In this document: piece after piece, positions 32,883-42,915 of the stretch | Numbering within the stretch: position 1 is the first letter of the stretch | Layout: every line of letters starts with the position of its first letter | DNA from: Candidatus Alistipes faecavium | GTDB taxonomy: Bacteria > Bacteroidota > Bacteroidia > Bacteroidales > Rikenellaceae | Reading direction: 5' to 3' | NCBI GenBank assembly: GCA_019118605.1 | Contig: DWYP01000046.1 | Span: 1-64,000 of the forward strand | Length of the DNA: 64,000 nucleotides | The notes under the pieces: generated by a model | Seen by the model: only the letters and a program-made list of their open reading frames with translations | What the model was told of the DNA's origin: nothing | Database searches by the model: none | Program-made: the position numbers and the translations under genes

Positions 32883-34877
32883 TCAGGGCAGGAGCTCGAT
32901 CCGGAAGCGGTAGCGCATGCTGCCTTCCCACCACATGCAGAAGTTCGTGCCCCAGAGGTTGTTGCCGAGGCAGAAATGCACTCCCTTGCTGCAATCGGGA
33001 AGCTCCGTCGAGTAATTCAGCGCGTTGCGCTCGCCCACGACGACGAGGAAGGCGTCCAAGGGCGTGATGCGCCACGTTCCCTGCCGGGTGACGAGATCCA
33101 CGTAGCCGTCCACGCCGTGCATCTGCCGGTTCCCGCCCGGAACGACATCCAGCAGGTCGACGCGCGAGCCGGTCTTCTCGGCGATCACCCCCGTCATCTG
33201 CTCGGGAACGAACGAGACCCAATAGGCCTCGGGCAGGCGGTTGGCGGGTTTGCCGATCAGATCCACCGTAAGTTCCGCGCTGCATCCGTCCGGAGCGACG
33301 AGCCACTCGGTCTGCACCTCGGGAAGCACGCGTGCGTCGACCCTCCCGTCGTCCGGGAAGCGCAGGATGCTGCGGATCCTGCGGCCCTGCGCCTCGCGCG
33401 ACGAGGCGCACTGCGTCACGGCAGCCTCGAGCACGGCACTGCGTGCGGAGCTGTTTTCAAGGCCCGGTTTTCCGTTGTCCTCCAGGGCCCACTGCACACG
33501 GCTGGTCAGGTAGCGATCCTGAAAGCGGAGGTAGTCCTCGTTCGAGAAGCTCTGGTAGGCAACGGCGCCCGCCAGGCACTTCGCACCCCCGCGCCCGAGT
33601 TCGTAGCGTCCCGCGGCATCCACGCCGCGGATCTTGTCGTGCGAGGCGATGTCGTACGGCGCGGGGTTTCCGAGCGCCTCCACGGCTTCGCGGGCCTCCG
33701 TGCGGAGCGGCTCGGGCAGCAGGGCCACGGCCTTGTCGATGTTTTCGTCAAGCTCCCGCCAGGAAGCCTCCACGAAGAGGAACTCCGGCTGGCGCCGCGC
33801 CGCCTGGAAGGCGTCGAAATCGTATTTGTCCCAGTTGCGCAGGTACGACTTCACGTCGGCACCCCACGTGTGTTCGGCAATCATGCCGAGGCGCACGGCG
33901 AAATCCACCGCGGCATCGCTTGCGGGGTCGAGGCGCCCCGCTTCGATCCACCGGGCATAGAGGCGTCCGAGCTCCCGGAAACGGGCCATGCGCAGCGGGG
34001 CGCTGCCGTACCCGTAGATCCAGGTATCGCCGATCTCGGAGGTTACGACCGGAAGCGCGTCACGCATCGGCTCGAGCGCCGCGGCCACGTCGTTCAGCGA
34101 CGCCGCAACGATCCGCGCGTGCGGATAGCGGGCATGCAGCGAAGCGTAGATCGCCCGCACCTGTTCGACCGTATGGGGCCCGTGGTTGTCGCCCGTGAGG
34201 TTGACCGACACGGCGGTCTCCCCGTCGGGCAGCACCATGGTATCGCCGTAGGAGCCCTGGTACATCAGCAGGATCTCGCTTCCCGAAGGATCCCGCCAGC
34301 GGCACACCGGCGGCACCTGCGGAACGCTTACCGCGGGGTTGGTTCCGACGTGCAGGAAGCGGATCCCCGCCCCGGCCAGCAGCGGGACGATGCTGCGCGT
34401 ATGTCCGGGAACATCGGTCATCTTCACGGCGGTCGTCCGGCGCCCGAAGCGGGCATCGAGGCGCTGCGAGAGGCGCAGCATCCCTTCGAAAAGCGCCCTG
34501 TTCATCGACTCCGACTCCACGGTGTAGGGCACGCCGTTCCACACGATGTCGCCCCGCCCGACGGCCTCCTCCAGCTCCGCAACCGCCGCGGGCGACGCCT
34601 GCCGGAGGTAGGCATCGATCAGCCACGCCCCCGTAGTCCACACGTAGCGCTCCTCGCCGCCCGCCTCGCGGAGGCTCCGCGCCACGTCGATGGCCTGCGG
34701 AATGAAGGACTCGACGTAGCGTTGTTCGACCTTCGAGCTCAGGTCGGTAAATCCGATATCGAGGTGGGTCTTGAAGACGACGAGCACCTTCTTCACATTC
34801 GAATCGTCCGGGGCGGGCTGCGCCGTCCCTGTCCACATGGCAAACACCAGTGGAAGCAGCATCGCTATTTTCCTCAT
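32883..34877 (-). CDS. GH38-like (DUF5054-type) exported glycoside hydrolase
   Basis: The 664-residue protein has a signal peptide (LLPLVFAMWTGTAQ). Its N-terminal catalytic domain resembles GH38 alpha-mannosidases. FKTHLDIGFTD carries the His-x-Asp zinc pair, KMTDVPGHTRS supplies the probable nucleophilic Asp, and AEHTWGAD offers a further His. GNPAPYDIASHDKI starts the beta-rich C-terminal half. The start at 34877 follows from the signal peptide; the track ORF to 35210 runs through the kinase gene. It is the last gene of the isomerase-ROK-GH38 run on the minus strand. Mannosidase activity is likely but other alpha-linked sugars remain possible. Confidence 0.8.
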   Translation of the reverse strand: MRKIAMLLPLVFAMWTGTAQPAPDDSNVKKVLVVFKTHLDIGFTDLSSKVEQRYVESFIPQAIDVARSLREAGGEERYVWTTGAWLIDAYLRQASPAAVAELEEAVGRGDIVWNGVPYTVESESMNRALFEGMLRLSQRLDARFGRRTTAVKMTDVPGHTRSIVPLLAGAGIRFLHVGTNPAVSVPQVPPVCRWRDPSGSEILLMYQGSYGDTMVLPDGETAVSVNLTGDNHGPHTVEQVRAIYASLHARYPHARIVAASLNDVAAALEPMRDALPVVTSEIGDTWIYGYGSAPLRMARFRELGRLYARWIEAGRLDPASDAAVDFAVRLGMIAEHTWGADVKSYLRNWDKYDFDAFQAARRQPEFLFVEASWRELDENIDKAVALLPEPLRTEAREAVEALGNPAPYDIASHDKIRGVDAAGRYELGRGGAKCLAGAVAYQSFSNEDYLRFQDRYLTSRVQWALEDNGKPGLENSSARSAVLEAAVTQCASSREAQGRRIRSILRFPDDGRVDARVLPEVQTEWLVAPDGCSAELTVDLIGKPANRLPEAYWVSFVPEQMTGVIAEKTGSRVDLLDVVPGGNRQMHGVDGYVDLVTRQGTWRITPLDAFLVVVGERNALNYSTELPDCSKGVHFCLGNNLWGTNFCMWWEGSMRYRFRIELLP

Positions 34878-34911
34878 GGTTCGGGTTTCGTTTTGCCGCC
34901 GCACGTGAGGA

Positions 34912-36015
34912 TCATCCGCGGCGGTCGAGTTCGCTGATGGCATAGGCATAGGCGCCCAGGGAGATGGCGCGGCTTGCGCCGAGCTTCGAGCACACGACAG
35001 GAGTCTGGCGGACATGGTGGTAGCGCACCCGGGCGTCGGAACCCGGCACTCCGACCAGCAGCGACTTCTCGCGCACGAAATCGGCGCATTCCCCGGGTTT
35101 GTCGAGGTCGTAGGCGTGCATCTGCAGGCGCGGGAACCGCTCCCCGGCGAATGTCCCGATGTCGCTGCGCATCTCCTGCAGCAGCGCCGGCATGAAGTGG
35201 TGCGCGGCACCCGTCAGGCCGCCGCCCAGCACGACGATTCCGTCGACGACGGTCAGCGCCTGGGAGATGACGTCGCCCGCCACCTCCCCGAACTGTCGGA
35301 AGCTCTCCTTCGCAGCGTCCCGGTTGCCGTCGCGCACGCCGTCGGCGATCTCGCAGATGTCGCGGGGCGTCAACGCCGAGGCGTCCTCGCCGCTCAGCTC
35401 CCCGTAGACGCGCCGGATGGCCCGGATGCTGACACTCTCCTCGCAGATCATCCCTGCATGGCATTTGTTGCGGAAGACCCAGACGTCGCCCCCGCAGCCG
35501 TTGTCGCCCGTGAGCAGGCGTCCGTCGATCACCACCCCGGCGCCGAATCCCGTGCCGAGCGTCACACCCAGCAGGTTGCGGTAGCGCTTCGTGGAGCCCG
35601 CCTCGGCGAGCAGGGCGTTCACCTCGGGAAGCGCTCCACAGATCGCCTCCCCGTAGGCAAAGAGGTTGCCGTCGTTGTTGATGTAGACCGGAATCCCGAA
35701 GCTGCGCTCGAGGTAGGGGCCCAGGGCCACGCCTCCGCGGAAGGAGGGGAAGTTCGGAAGATCCCCGATGATGCCGTGGGCATAGTCCGCAGGCCCGGGG
35801 AATGCGAAACTGATCGCCACGGGCGCAGTGTCAAGCTGCCGCATCACGGCACGGAAGCCTTCGACAAGGGTCGAAAGCATGCGGTCGAGGTCGTTCGGCG
35901 AGGAGTGAAAATGGACGGGCTCAACGACTTCGCGGTTTCCCGCGATAGCCGAGAAGATGAGGTTCGTGCCTCCGGCGTCGAGCGTAAGGACGGTGCGGGT
36001 ATCGTTTTCCAGCAT
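34912..36015 (-). CDS. ROK-family sugar kinase
   Basis: ROK kinases phosphorylate free hexoses with ATP in the cytosol. The 367-residue protein begins TVLTLDAGGTNL, the phosphate-1 loop, and has FAFPGPADYA, VYINNDGNLFAYGE (the catalytic Asp follows the Asn pair), and LGVTLGTGFGAGVV. A Cys/His-rich ROK zinc motif is not evident. VVLGGGLTGA is the adenosine region. No N-terminal helix-turn-helix is present, so it is an enzyme and not a ROK regulator. It lies directly behind the mannose-6-phosphate isomerase gene, which points to mannose (or glucose) as substrate. The start at 36015 fits the family; 36042 would overlap the isomerase end by 14 bases. Confidence 0.88.
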   Translation of the reverse strand: MLENDTRTVLTLDAGGTNLIFSAIAGNREVVEPVHFHSSPNDLDRMLSTLVEGFRAVMRQLDTAPVAISFAFPGPADYAHGIIGDLPNFPSFRGGVALGPYLERSFGIPVYINNDGNLFAYGEAICGALPEVNALLAEAGSTKRYRNLLGVTLGTGFGAGVVIDGRLLTGDNGCGGDVWVFRNKCHAGMICEESVSIRAIRRVYGELSGEDASALTPRDICEIADGVRDGNRDAAKESFRQFGEVAGDVISQALTVVDGIVVLGGGLTGAAHHFMPALLQEMRSDIGTFAGERFPRLQMHAYDLDKPGECADFVREKSLLVGVPGSDARVRYHHVRQTPVVCSKLGASRAISLGAYAYAISELDRRG

Positions 36016-36028
36016 ATCGGGCGTATTT

Positions 36029-37774
36029 TTAGTGACGGACATAGGCCTTGATCGTGCCGCACGACGCTCCGGGCTCCAGCGGCCGGATCGTGTAGCGGCC
36101 GACCGACGCCGGGATGATGAAGGTCTCGGCATAGTGAACCGTAAAGGGTTCGAAAGCCTGCGTGGGGCTCTCGACCACCGCGGCGGCGCCTTCGATGAGG
36201 TTGAAGACCTGCACGCCGTCGCAGGTGTCGTGCTGCACCGGGACGGTGAACCAGTGGCGGCGCGTCTCGATGAACTCCGCCTCGTGCAACCCCGTGCGCT
36301 CCTCGCGCCACCCCTCGCCCGAAGCCACGGGCTCGAAGCAGTTGCAGTGGCGCCGCAGGATCTCATCCGTATCGCGGCTCCAGTTGATGACGTGCGAGGC
36401 GTGTCCGATATTGATCGGGCGGGGTTTCCCGTCGAGGCCCATGCGGCCCCAGTCCCACATCTTGAAGGTAAAGATGTTGGGCGTGGCGCTGATCTCCAGG
36501 ACCATGGCCCCGGCTCCCGAGCAGTGGATCGTCCCCGCGGGGATCAGGTAATGGTCGTGCTTCTGCGCCGGGAAGCGGTTCACGTACCGCTCGGCATCGA
36601 ACGCAACGCCCTCCTCCTGGGCCCTGCGCAGGTCGGCGAGCATCCGTTCGGGATCCACCCCCCGCCTGAGGCCGAGGTAGACGCATGCCCCGGGCTCGGC
36701 ATCGAGCAGGTAGTAGCTCTCGTCCTGCGTGTAGCGCATGCCGAAGGTCCGGCGGATATAGCTGTTCGTGGGGTGCACCTGGAGGCTGAGGTTCCCGCCG
36801 CCGATCGTATCGAGGAAGTCGAAGCGGATCGGGAAGCTCTCCCCGAAGCGCTGGCGGTCGGCCGCGCCGAGCAGCTCCTCGGGACGCAGGTAGACGAGGT
36901 TCTGCGCCGGCATCTCGAAACGCTCGCCGTCGATGCTCAGCAGCAGGCTGTTCTCCTCGGGCACGCAGTCGAAGCACCATCCGAAGTTGGCGCGCGAACG
37001 GTCGAGGTCGCAGACCTCCTTCATCCACTGCCCGCCCCACGGCGCAGGGTCGAAGAACGGCACGACGCGGAACGGACGGCGCACCGTGCGCGCGATGCCC
37101 TGCATGAAGGTCTCCGCGGCAATCATCAGCGGACGTCCGGGATGGTGGGTATCGATCCAGTAGTCGACGCGGTGGTAGAGGCTCTTCTTGTGGTTGTCCA
37201 GCACGGGCCAGTCGTTGAAATAGCCGCGTTTGTACTGCCGCGCGGGGCGCTCCTGCGAGTTGTCGACGCCCAGGCCGTGGATCGCGTGGGCGCGGAAGCG
37301 CTGCTGGATCTCCCAGCGGGCCATGTCGGCATAGAGTGTCAGGTCGGCGTTCGGCGCCACATAGCCGGCGCCGCAGCCGTAGACGATCACGCGCCCCGTG
37401 CGGCGGCGGATCCGCTCCCGGGCCTCCGCCAGGCGCGCGGGGTCGAAATAATCGGCGATCCCGAGTGGCGAGAGGTATCCGAAGAGTTCGTCGTCGGTCA
37501 CATAGGGCTCGGTCAGCGCCCGCAGATAGGCTTCGTCGTGAAAAAGGCTCTCCGTGGTGATCCATTCGGCCTCGGGCCAGATCTTTCCGACCGCCTCGGT
37601 CAGTTCCGCATCGTAGACGCCGTGATAGGTGTCGAATACGAGCAGGGCGTTTTCGCCGGAGGTCCGGAGGGCGATCTCGCTGCAGATTTCCGTCCATCCA
37701 CGCCATATGGGACCCTGGGTCTCCGTCGCCGGAAACTTATCGTAATCCGATCGGGTAAATCGACATGTGTTCAT
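36029..37774 (-). CDS. Two-domain type I mannose-6-phosphate isomerase-like protein
   Basis: The 581-residue protein combines a C-terminal type I phosphomannose isomerase (about 270-581) with a 260-residue N-terminal domain. The isomerase half has DPAPWGGQWM, GGGNLSLQVHPTNSY (metal-binding Gln and His), YLLDAEPGACVYLGL, PAGTIHCSGAGAMVLEIS, and KMWDWGR. The N-terminal half contains LLVFDTYHGVYDAEL and GRVIVYGCGAGYV, followed by an Asp- and Arg-bearing segment that recalls uridine kinase/phosphoribulokinase folds, but no Walker A GxxxxGKS. It may be an inactive kinase-like domain. The enzyme should convert mannose-6-phosphate to fructose-6-phosphate after the ROK kinase. Its start at 37774 follows a minus-strand -7-like box. 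Confidence 0.82.
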   Translation of the reverse strand: MNTCRFTRSDYDKFPATETQGPIWRGWTEICSEIALRTSGENALLVFDTYHGVYDAELTEAVGKIWPEAEWITTESLFHDEAYLRALTEPYVTDDELFGYLSPLGIADYFDPARLAEARERIRRRTGRVIVYGCGAGYVAPNADLTLYADMARWEIQQRFRAHAIHGLGVDNSQERPARQYKRGYFNDWPVLDNHKKSLYHRVDYWIDTHHPGRPLMIAAETFMQGIARTVRRPFRVVPFFDPAPWGGQWMKEVCDLDRSRANFGWCFDCVPEENSLLLSIDGERFEMPAQNLVYLRPEELLGAADRQRFGESFPIRFDFLDTIGGGNLSLQVHPTNSYIRRTFGMRYTQDESYYLLDAEPGACVYLGLRRGVDPERMLADLRRAQEEGVAFDAERYVNRFPAQKHDHYLIPAGTIHCSGAGAMVLEISATPNIFTFKMWDWGRMGLDGKPRPINIGHASHVINWSRDTDEILRRHCNCFEPVASGEGWREERTGLHEAEFIETRRHWFTVPVQHDTCDGVQVFNLIEGAAAVVESPTQAFEPFTVHYAETFIIPASVGRYTIRPLEPGASCGTIKAYVRH

Positions 37775-37801
37775 AGAATGTATATTTGTTCTTTGTATGT
37801 G

Positions 37802-37809
37802 CAAACATA
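37802..37809 (-). promoter_or_regulatory. Candidate promoter (-7 box) of the isomerase-kinase-GH38 operon
   Basis: TATGTTTG on the minus strand lies 27 bases upstream of the isomerase start. No -33 element at the correct spacing is seen. Confidence 0.35.
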
Positions 37810-37976
37810 ATACTTTTTTTTCAAATAGCAATCTTTTCGGCGATATTTTAATGGTTTGAACATGATTCCGGAAACAAAACGCAGGACAAAAGACTCCCGA
37901 AGGAGAAGGACGCCGGAACCGGCGCGCGGCCGCAGGGAAAGGAGGAGTGCGCACCCCGCCGGAACCCCCTCATCGG

Positions 37977-40265
37977 TCACCGGTAGCAGTCGGGAGCCGG
38001 ATCGGGCCCCATCTCCAGCACCAGCGTCCCCCCGGCAGCAATCGCCGCAAAGGGAATACGGGGCTCCCGCAGCCGCTTCCCGTTCAGGAAGGCCCGCTGC
38101 ACGTAGACATTCTCCGGAGAGTTGTTCCGCGCCTCGATCGTGAACTCCCGGCCGGAGTAATAGGCCGGATCGAGGTGGATCGTGATCTTCTCGAAAAGCG
38201 GGCTTCCCAGCTCCACCATCGGGTCGGCCGAACATCCTCCGTCCATCTCGAAAAGCCCCATGGCGCTCATCACGTACCACGCGCCGAGCTGTCCTTCGTC
38301 CTCGTCTCCCTCCCAGCCGTGGAAGGGTGTGGCGCCGTAGAAGGTGTCGAGGATCGCCCGCGCCCAACGCTGTGCAAGCCAGGGCTTTCCCGAATAGTTG
38401 AACAGATACGGCGTGCACATGTTCACCTCGTTGCCGTGGTTGATGTAGAACTCCGCCGTCTGGCCCGCCGTCCGGTCGAAGACGTGCGCCGCAAAGCGGT
38501 GGCGTTCGGACTTTTCGAAGCCCTCCTCGAGCCGCCGGTTGAACTCCTCCGCGCCGAGCAGCTCCACCACCCCCGCGATGTCGTGCGGCACGTACCAGGA
38601 GTACTGCCAGCTGTTGCCCTCGATGAACCCGGCATTCGAGAAGCGGTCGAAGGAGGGATCCCAACGCCCCAGGGTGTCGCGGCGCGTGACGTACTTCGTT
38701 TCGGGGTGGAAGACGTTCCGGTAATTCTTCGACCGGGCCTCCAGCCGACGGGCGTTCGCGCGGTCGCCGACGGCCCGCGCCAGCTGCGCCACGCACCAGT
38801 CGTCGAAGGCGTAGTCGAGGGTCTTCGACACGACGCCGTACTCCTGCGGCATGTATCCGTACCGCTCGTAGACGTCGAGCAGCGGATTCCCGGCATTCCC
38901 GCCGCCCGGATGGTTGACGCCCGGGACGGTCACGTTCTTGAGCACCGCCTCGTAGACGGCCTCCCGGTCATGGCGGATCCCCTTCTGGCAGGCCGACACC
39001 ATCAGGGCCGTTTCGTGCGACCCCTCCATGATGCCCGAATACTCCAGCCCCGCGGGGCCCTTGCAGGTCCAGCCCGTCCAGCGGAACATCTCGAGCTGCG
39101 TGGTCACCCAGTCGTCGACGATGCGCGGCGAAACGATCGACCAGAGGCCGTTGAGATTCCAGTAGGTATTCCAGAAGGCGTCGCCGCCGTACATGTTCCC
39201 GGACTCGAGCCGGCGGACATGCTCCTCGGCATCGACATAGCTGCCGCCGACGTCGTTCCAGGTCTGCTTGCCCGCATAGGCGCGGTAGAGGTTCGTGTAG
39301 AACTTCACCCTGTCCTCCTCACTTCCGCCCTCGACCGTCACGCGCCCGAGCAGCTCGTTCCAGCAGGCTCGCGCCGCCGCAGCCGTGCGGTCGAAGTCGT
39401 AGCCGAGCGGTTCGAGCTCGGCGGTCATGTTGCGCCGCGCCTGCCCGATGCTCACGAGCGAGAGCCCCGTGCAGACGGTGATCTGCTCCTGATCCGAAGT
39501 GGGGAAGACCGCGAAGACCCCCAGGTCGCCCTTGCCGGCGATCTCGCGCAGATCCTCCTCGATGCGCCCCTCGTTCCAGCCTCCGAGCCGCCCGATGGGG
39601 CGGCTGAAGCGGATCACGAAATGCAGCCGGTATTCGTTCCACCAGCTCCACGGCCCCGACTGGCAGTCCGCATAGCCCTCGAGTTCCGACTCCCCGACGC
39701 GCTCGATCCGGGCGTCGCGGACCCGGAACCCGTAGTCCCACTCGGTGGGGAACTGCAGGTCGATCAGGATGCGCGATTCGGGGCATTCGGGGAAGGTATA
39801 GCGGTGGACGCCGCAGCGGGTCGTCGCGGTGAGCTCGGCGCGCACGCCGGCGTCGTAGAGAAAGACGGAGTAGTATCCCGGCGAGGTGGTTTCGGTCTGT
39901 TTGAGGATCCGCGAATGGTACCCCGCGTTGGCCCCCCGGTAGGGGGAGTCGGCCGAAGGATTGACGACCGTCAGGTCGCCGGTCGAGGGCATGACCGTCA
40001 GTCCGCCCATCGTCCATGCGTGGAGGTGGCTGAAGCCCGAGACGTTGTGGATCGAATATTCGTAGCCGCCCATCCAGACATCCCCCTGATTGTCGGGACC
40101 CAGCTGCACCATTCCGAAAGGAAGCTGGGCATAGGGGCCCAGCATCCAGCGGGAATTGGAGGTGCCGATGAACATATCCACGTAATCGACGGGCTGCTTG
40201 GCCAGGGCGTTCGCGGCGGCCGCACAGCCCAACAAAACGGAGAGAACCAGGTGTCGCAGTTTCAT
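37977..40265 (-). CDS. GH92 alpha-mannosidase
   Basis: The 762-residue periplasmic or surface enzyme has a signal peptide (LSVLLGCAAAANALA) followed directly by the GH92 fold. The N-terminal beta-sandwich opens VDMFIGTSNSRWMLGPYAQLP, with SRW replacing the canonical GHTFPG. The helical barrel has GDAFWNTYWNLNGLW, GFIEGNSWQYSWYVPHD and HGNEVNMCTPYLFNYSGKP. GDEDEGQLGAWYVM marks the catalytic acid pair. Unlike the two other GH92 paralogues here it keeps the Glu of GNE. Start at 40265 fits the signal peptide; the track ORF extends upstream. It is divergent from the GH2 gene and 203 bases before the isomerase operon, possibly on its own transcript. Confidence 0.87.
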   Translation of the reverse strand: MKLRHLVLSVLLGCAAAANALAKQPVDYVDMFIGTSNSRWMLGPYAQLPFGMVQLGPDNQGDVWMGGYEYSIHNVSGFSHLHAWTMGGLTVMPSTGDLTVVNPSADSPYRGANAGYHSRILKQTETTSPGYYSVFLYDAGVRAELTATTRCGVHRYTFPECPESRILIDLQFPTEWDYGFRVRDARIERVGESELEGYADCQSGPWSWWNEYRLHFVIRFSRPIGRLGGWNEGRIEEDLREIAGKGDLGVFAVFPTSDQEQITVCTGLSLVSIGQARRNMTAELEPLGYDFDRTAAAARACWNELLGRVTVEGGSEEDRVKFYTNLYRAYAGKQTWNDVGGSYVDAEEHVRRLESGNMYGGDAFWNTYWNLNGLWSIVSPRIVDDWVTTQLEMFRWTGWTCKGPAGLEYSGIMEGSHETALMVSACQKGIRHDREAVYEAVLKNVTVPGVNHPGGGNAGNPLLDVYERYGYMPQEYGVVSKTLDYAFDDWCVAQLARAVGDRANARRLEARSKNYRNVFHPETKYVTRRDTLGRWDPSFDRFSNAGFIEGNSWQYSWYVPHDIAGVVELLGAEEFNRRLEEGFEKSERHRFAAHVFDRTAGQTAEFYINHGNEVNMCTPYLFNYSGKPWLAQRWARAILDTFYGATPFHGWEGDEDEGQLGAWYVMSAMGLFEMDGGCSADPMVELGSPLFEKITIHLDPAYYSGREFTIEARNNSPENVYVQRAFLNGKRLREPRIPFAAIAAGGTLVLEMGPDPAPDCYR

Positions 40266-40314
40266 GACATGTACCATTATTATATTATATGTAGGTACAA
40301 ATATCGTCATTTTA

Positions 40315-40345
40315 TTTGAAAATAAAATCAAATCGACTATTTTTG
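40315..40345 (+). promoter_or_regulatory. Promoter of the GH2 gene
   Basis: TTTG, a 19-base spacer and TATTTTTG match the consensus. The ATG lies 126 bases downstream, leaving a long leader. Confidence 0.75.
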
Positions 40346-40471
40346 TTCGCGGAAAGGGTTTTACCCCTGCGGGCGGGCATCCGAAAGCCCGAAAAACCGG
40401 CAATCGGACAATCCGGAACCCTCCGCCAAAAAAGAATACCCGGGAACCTCAAAAAACAAGCATCCCGAATC

Positions 40472-42889
40472 ATGAACGCTAAAAACATCTGGCTCCTGAC
40501 GGCCGGCGTGTGGGGGCTGCTGCTCGGAGCGGCGCCCGCACAGGCGCAAGTAAGCTTCGGACATGCCGAAAAGTGCTGCGAAGAGTGGCTGTTCCGGCTC
40601 GGAGACGACTCCGCGGCCCTGCATCCGGCATACGACGACAGCCGCTGGACACGCGTGCGCCTGCCCCACGACTGGTCGGTCAAACAGCCCCTGTCGCCGT
40701 CGCTGGCCAGCTGCACGGGATACCTCCCCGGAGGCATCGGATGGTACCGCAGGCACTTCACGGTCGACGACTCCGCGGCACGCCACTACATCTATTTCGA
40801 AGGCATCTACAACCGGAGCCGCGTCTACCTCAACGGGCACCTGCTCGGGGAGCGCCCCAACGGATACGTCTCGTTCCTTTACGACATGACACCTTATCTT
40901 AATATGGGCGACAACGTGCTCGCCGTGCGGGTCGATCACAGCCGTTATGCGGACTCCCGCTGGTACACCGGCTCGGGCATCTACCGCGACGCCTGGATCG
41001 TCGCAGCGCCCGAAATCCACCTCGCACCGTGGGGCACGGCCTACCGCTGCGAAAAGCTGACCGACCGCCGGGCCGACATCGCCGTGGAGTTCGCCGTGGA
41101 GCGGCACGACGCCGCCGCAGGGACTCTCGAGGTGCGGGCCGCACTCCTCGACGACACAGGGAAGCGCGTGGCGGAGGGCAAATGCCGCGTACAGGAGCGC
41201 ACGCAGGGGCCCGAGGGCGGGACGCTGCGCCTGCGCGTGGACAATCCCCGCCGGTGGGACACGCAGGATCCCTATCTCTACACCCTGTCGGTCACGCTGC
41301 TGCGCGACGGAGAGGCCGTCGACAGCTGCCGGATCCGCGCCGGGCTGCGCACGCTCGACTTCGATCCCGACCGCGGGTTCGCACTCAACGGCCGCTGGAT
41401 GAAGGTCAAGGGCGTATGCCTGCACCACGACGCCGGGGTTCTGGGCGCCGCCGTGCCGCCCGAGGTGTGGCGCCGTCGGCTCGAAAACCTCCGCGCCATC
41501 GGGGTCAACGCCATCCGCATGAGCCACAACCCCCAGGCGCCCGTCGTCTACGACCTCTGCGACGAACTGGGGCTGCTGGTCATGGACGAGGCCTCCGACG
41601 AGTGGGAGTTCCCCAAGCGCAAATGGATCGAGGGGTGGAACGTCGGAACCCCGGGCTTCGACGGTTCGTACGACTTTTTCGAGGAGTGGATCGAGCGCGA
41701 CGTGACGGACATGGTGCGCCGCGACCGGAACCACCCGTCGGTCTTCCTGTGGTCGATCGGCAACGAGGTCGACTACCCGAACGACCCCTATTCGCACCCG
41801 ATCCTCGACGGATCGGCGATCTCGCAGCCGATGTTCGGCGGATACAATCCCGAAGCCCCGCACGCCGAGCGCATCGGACGGATTGCCAAACGCCTGGCAG
41901 CCTGCGTACGGGCCGTCGACACCTCGCGTCCGGTGACCGGGGCGCTGGCCGGCGTGGTGATGTCCAACGAGACGGAGTACCCCGAGGCGGTCGATGTCGT
42001 AGGGTACAACTACACCGAAGACCGCTACGACACAGACCACGCGGCCTACCCCGACCGCATCATCTACGGCAGCGAGAACCGTCCGGACATCGACGCATGG
42101 TACGCCGTGCGGGACCGGGAGTTCATCTTCGGGCAGTTCATCTGGACCGGGACGGACTACCTCGGGGAGTCGGGCCCGTGGCCATCGCGGGGCTTCTACA
42201 CCGGACTGCTCGACTTCGGGAGCTTCCGCAAACCCCGCGGATGGTTCCGGGCTGCGCTCTGGAGCGACGAGCCGGTGACCTACCTCGGAACCTACCCTGC
42301 GGGAGACTACCTCTCGGCCGATGCCTGGGACAGCTGGAACTACGCCCCCGGAGAGATGATCCGGGTCGTATGCTACACGAACGCCCCACAGGCGCGGCTG
42401 CTGCTCGACGGCAGGACGGTCGGGGAGATGAAGCCCTGCGACCCGAAGACGGGAATCATCCACTGGGACATCCCCTACGCCCCCGGGGAGCTGCGGGCCG
42501 AGGGGTGCGACGCCGCGGGGAAAGTCCTGTCGTCGTACGCCGTGAGAAGTTCGGGACGCCCCTACGCACTGCGTGTGACGGCCGACCGCAGCGTTCTTTC
42601 GAAGGAACGCGCCACGGCGCACCTGACCGTGGAGGTCGTCGACGAGCAGGGGGTTGTGGTGAAGCTGGGCGACAGCGAGATCACCTGCACCGTGGAGGGG
42701 CCCGGGGAGCTGCTCGGGCTCGAGGGTTCCGACAACAGCGACATGAGCGACTACACCGACAACCGGCACCGGGCATACCGCGGGAGGCTGCTCGCCTATG
42801 TCCAAACAATCGAACAAAAAGGCGATATATCTGTCCATTTCTCCTCCCCGTTGCTGAAGGGCGCAGAGATCACGCTGCGCGCCGAATAA
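40472..42889 (+). CDS. GH2-family exo-beta-glycosidase
   Basis: GH2 covers beta-galactosidases, beta-mannosidases and beta-glucuronidases. The 805-residue exported protein (signal LLLGAAPAQA) has a sugar-binding domain (about 27-195; SRWYTGSGIYRDAW at its end), an immunoglobulin-like domain, and a TIM barrel from about residue 300. GVCLHHDAGVLGA, MSHNPQAPVVYDLCDELGL and SIGNEVDYP (Glu acid/base) are visible. The likely nucleophile lies in IIYGSENRPD. A C-terminal DUF4982-like domain follows. In a mannose-directed locus it could remove beta-galactose caps or core beta-mannose; the sequence alone does not decide. The start at 40472 follows the signal peptide. Confidence 0.87.
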   Translation: MNAKNIWLLTAGVWGLLLGAAPAQAQVSFGHAEKCCEEWLFRLGDDSAALHPAYDDSRWTRVRLPHDWSVKQPLSPSLASCTGYLPGGIGWYRRHFTVDDSAARHYIYFEGIYNRSRVYLNGHLLGERPNGYVSFLYDMTPYLNMGDNVLAVRVDHSRYADSRWYTGSGIYRDAWIVAAPEIHLAPWGTAYRCEKLTDRRADIAVEFAVERHDAAAGTLEVRAALLDDTGKRVAEGKCRVQERTQGPEGGTLRLRVDNPRRWDTQDPYLYTLSVTLLRDGEAVDSCRIRAGLRTLDFDPDRGFALNGRWMKVKGVCLHHDAGVLGAAVPPEVWRRRLENLRAIGVNAIRMSHNPQAPVVYDLCDELGLLVMDEASDEWEFPKRKWIEGWNVGTPGFDGSYDFFEEWIERDVTDMVRRDRNHPSVFLWSIGNEVDYPNDPYSHPILDGSAISQPMFGGYNPEAPHAERIGRIAKRLAACVRAVDTSRPVTGALAGVVMSNETEYPEAVDVVGYNYTEDRYDTDHAAYPDRIIYGSENRPDIDAWYAVRDREFIFGQFIWTGTDYLGESGPWPSRGFYTGLLDFGSFRKPRGWFRAALWSDEPVTYLGTYPAGDYLSADAWDSWNYAPGEMIRVVCYTNAPQARLLLDGRTVGEMKPCDPKTGIIHWDIPYAPGELRAEGCDAAGKVLSSYAVRSSGRPYALRVTADRSVLSKERATAHLTVEVVDEQGVVVKLGDSEITCTVEGPGELLGLEGSDNSDMSDYTDNRHRAYRGRLLAYVQTIEQKGDISVHFSSPLLKGAEITLRAE

Positions 42890-42915
42890 CATAAAACACT
42901 ATCATTCGGACAATT

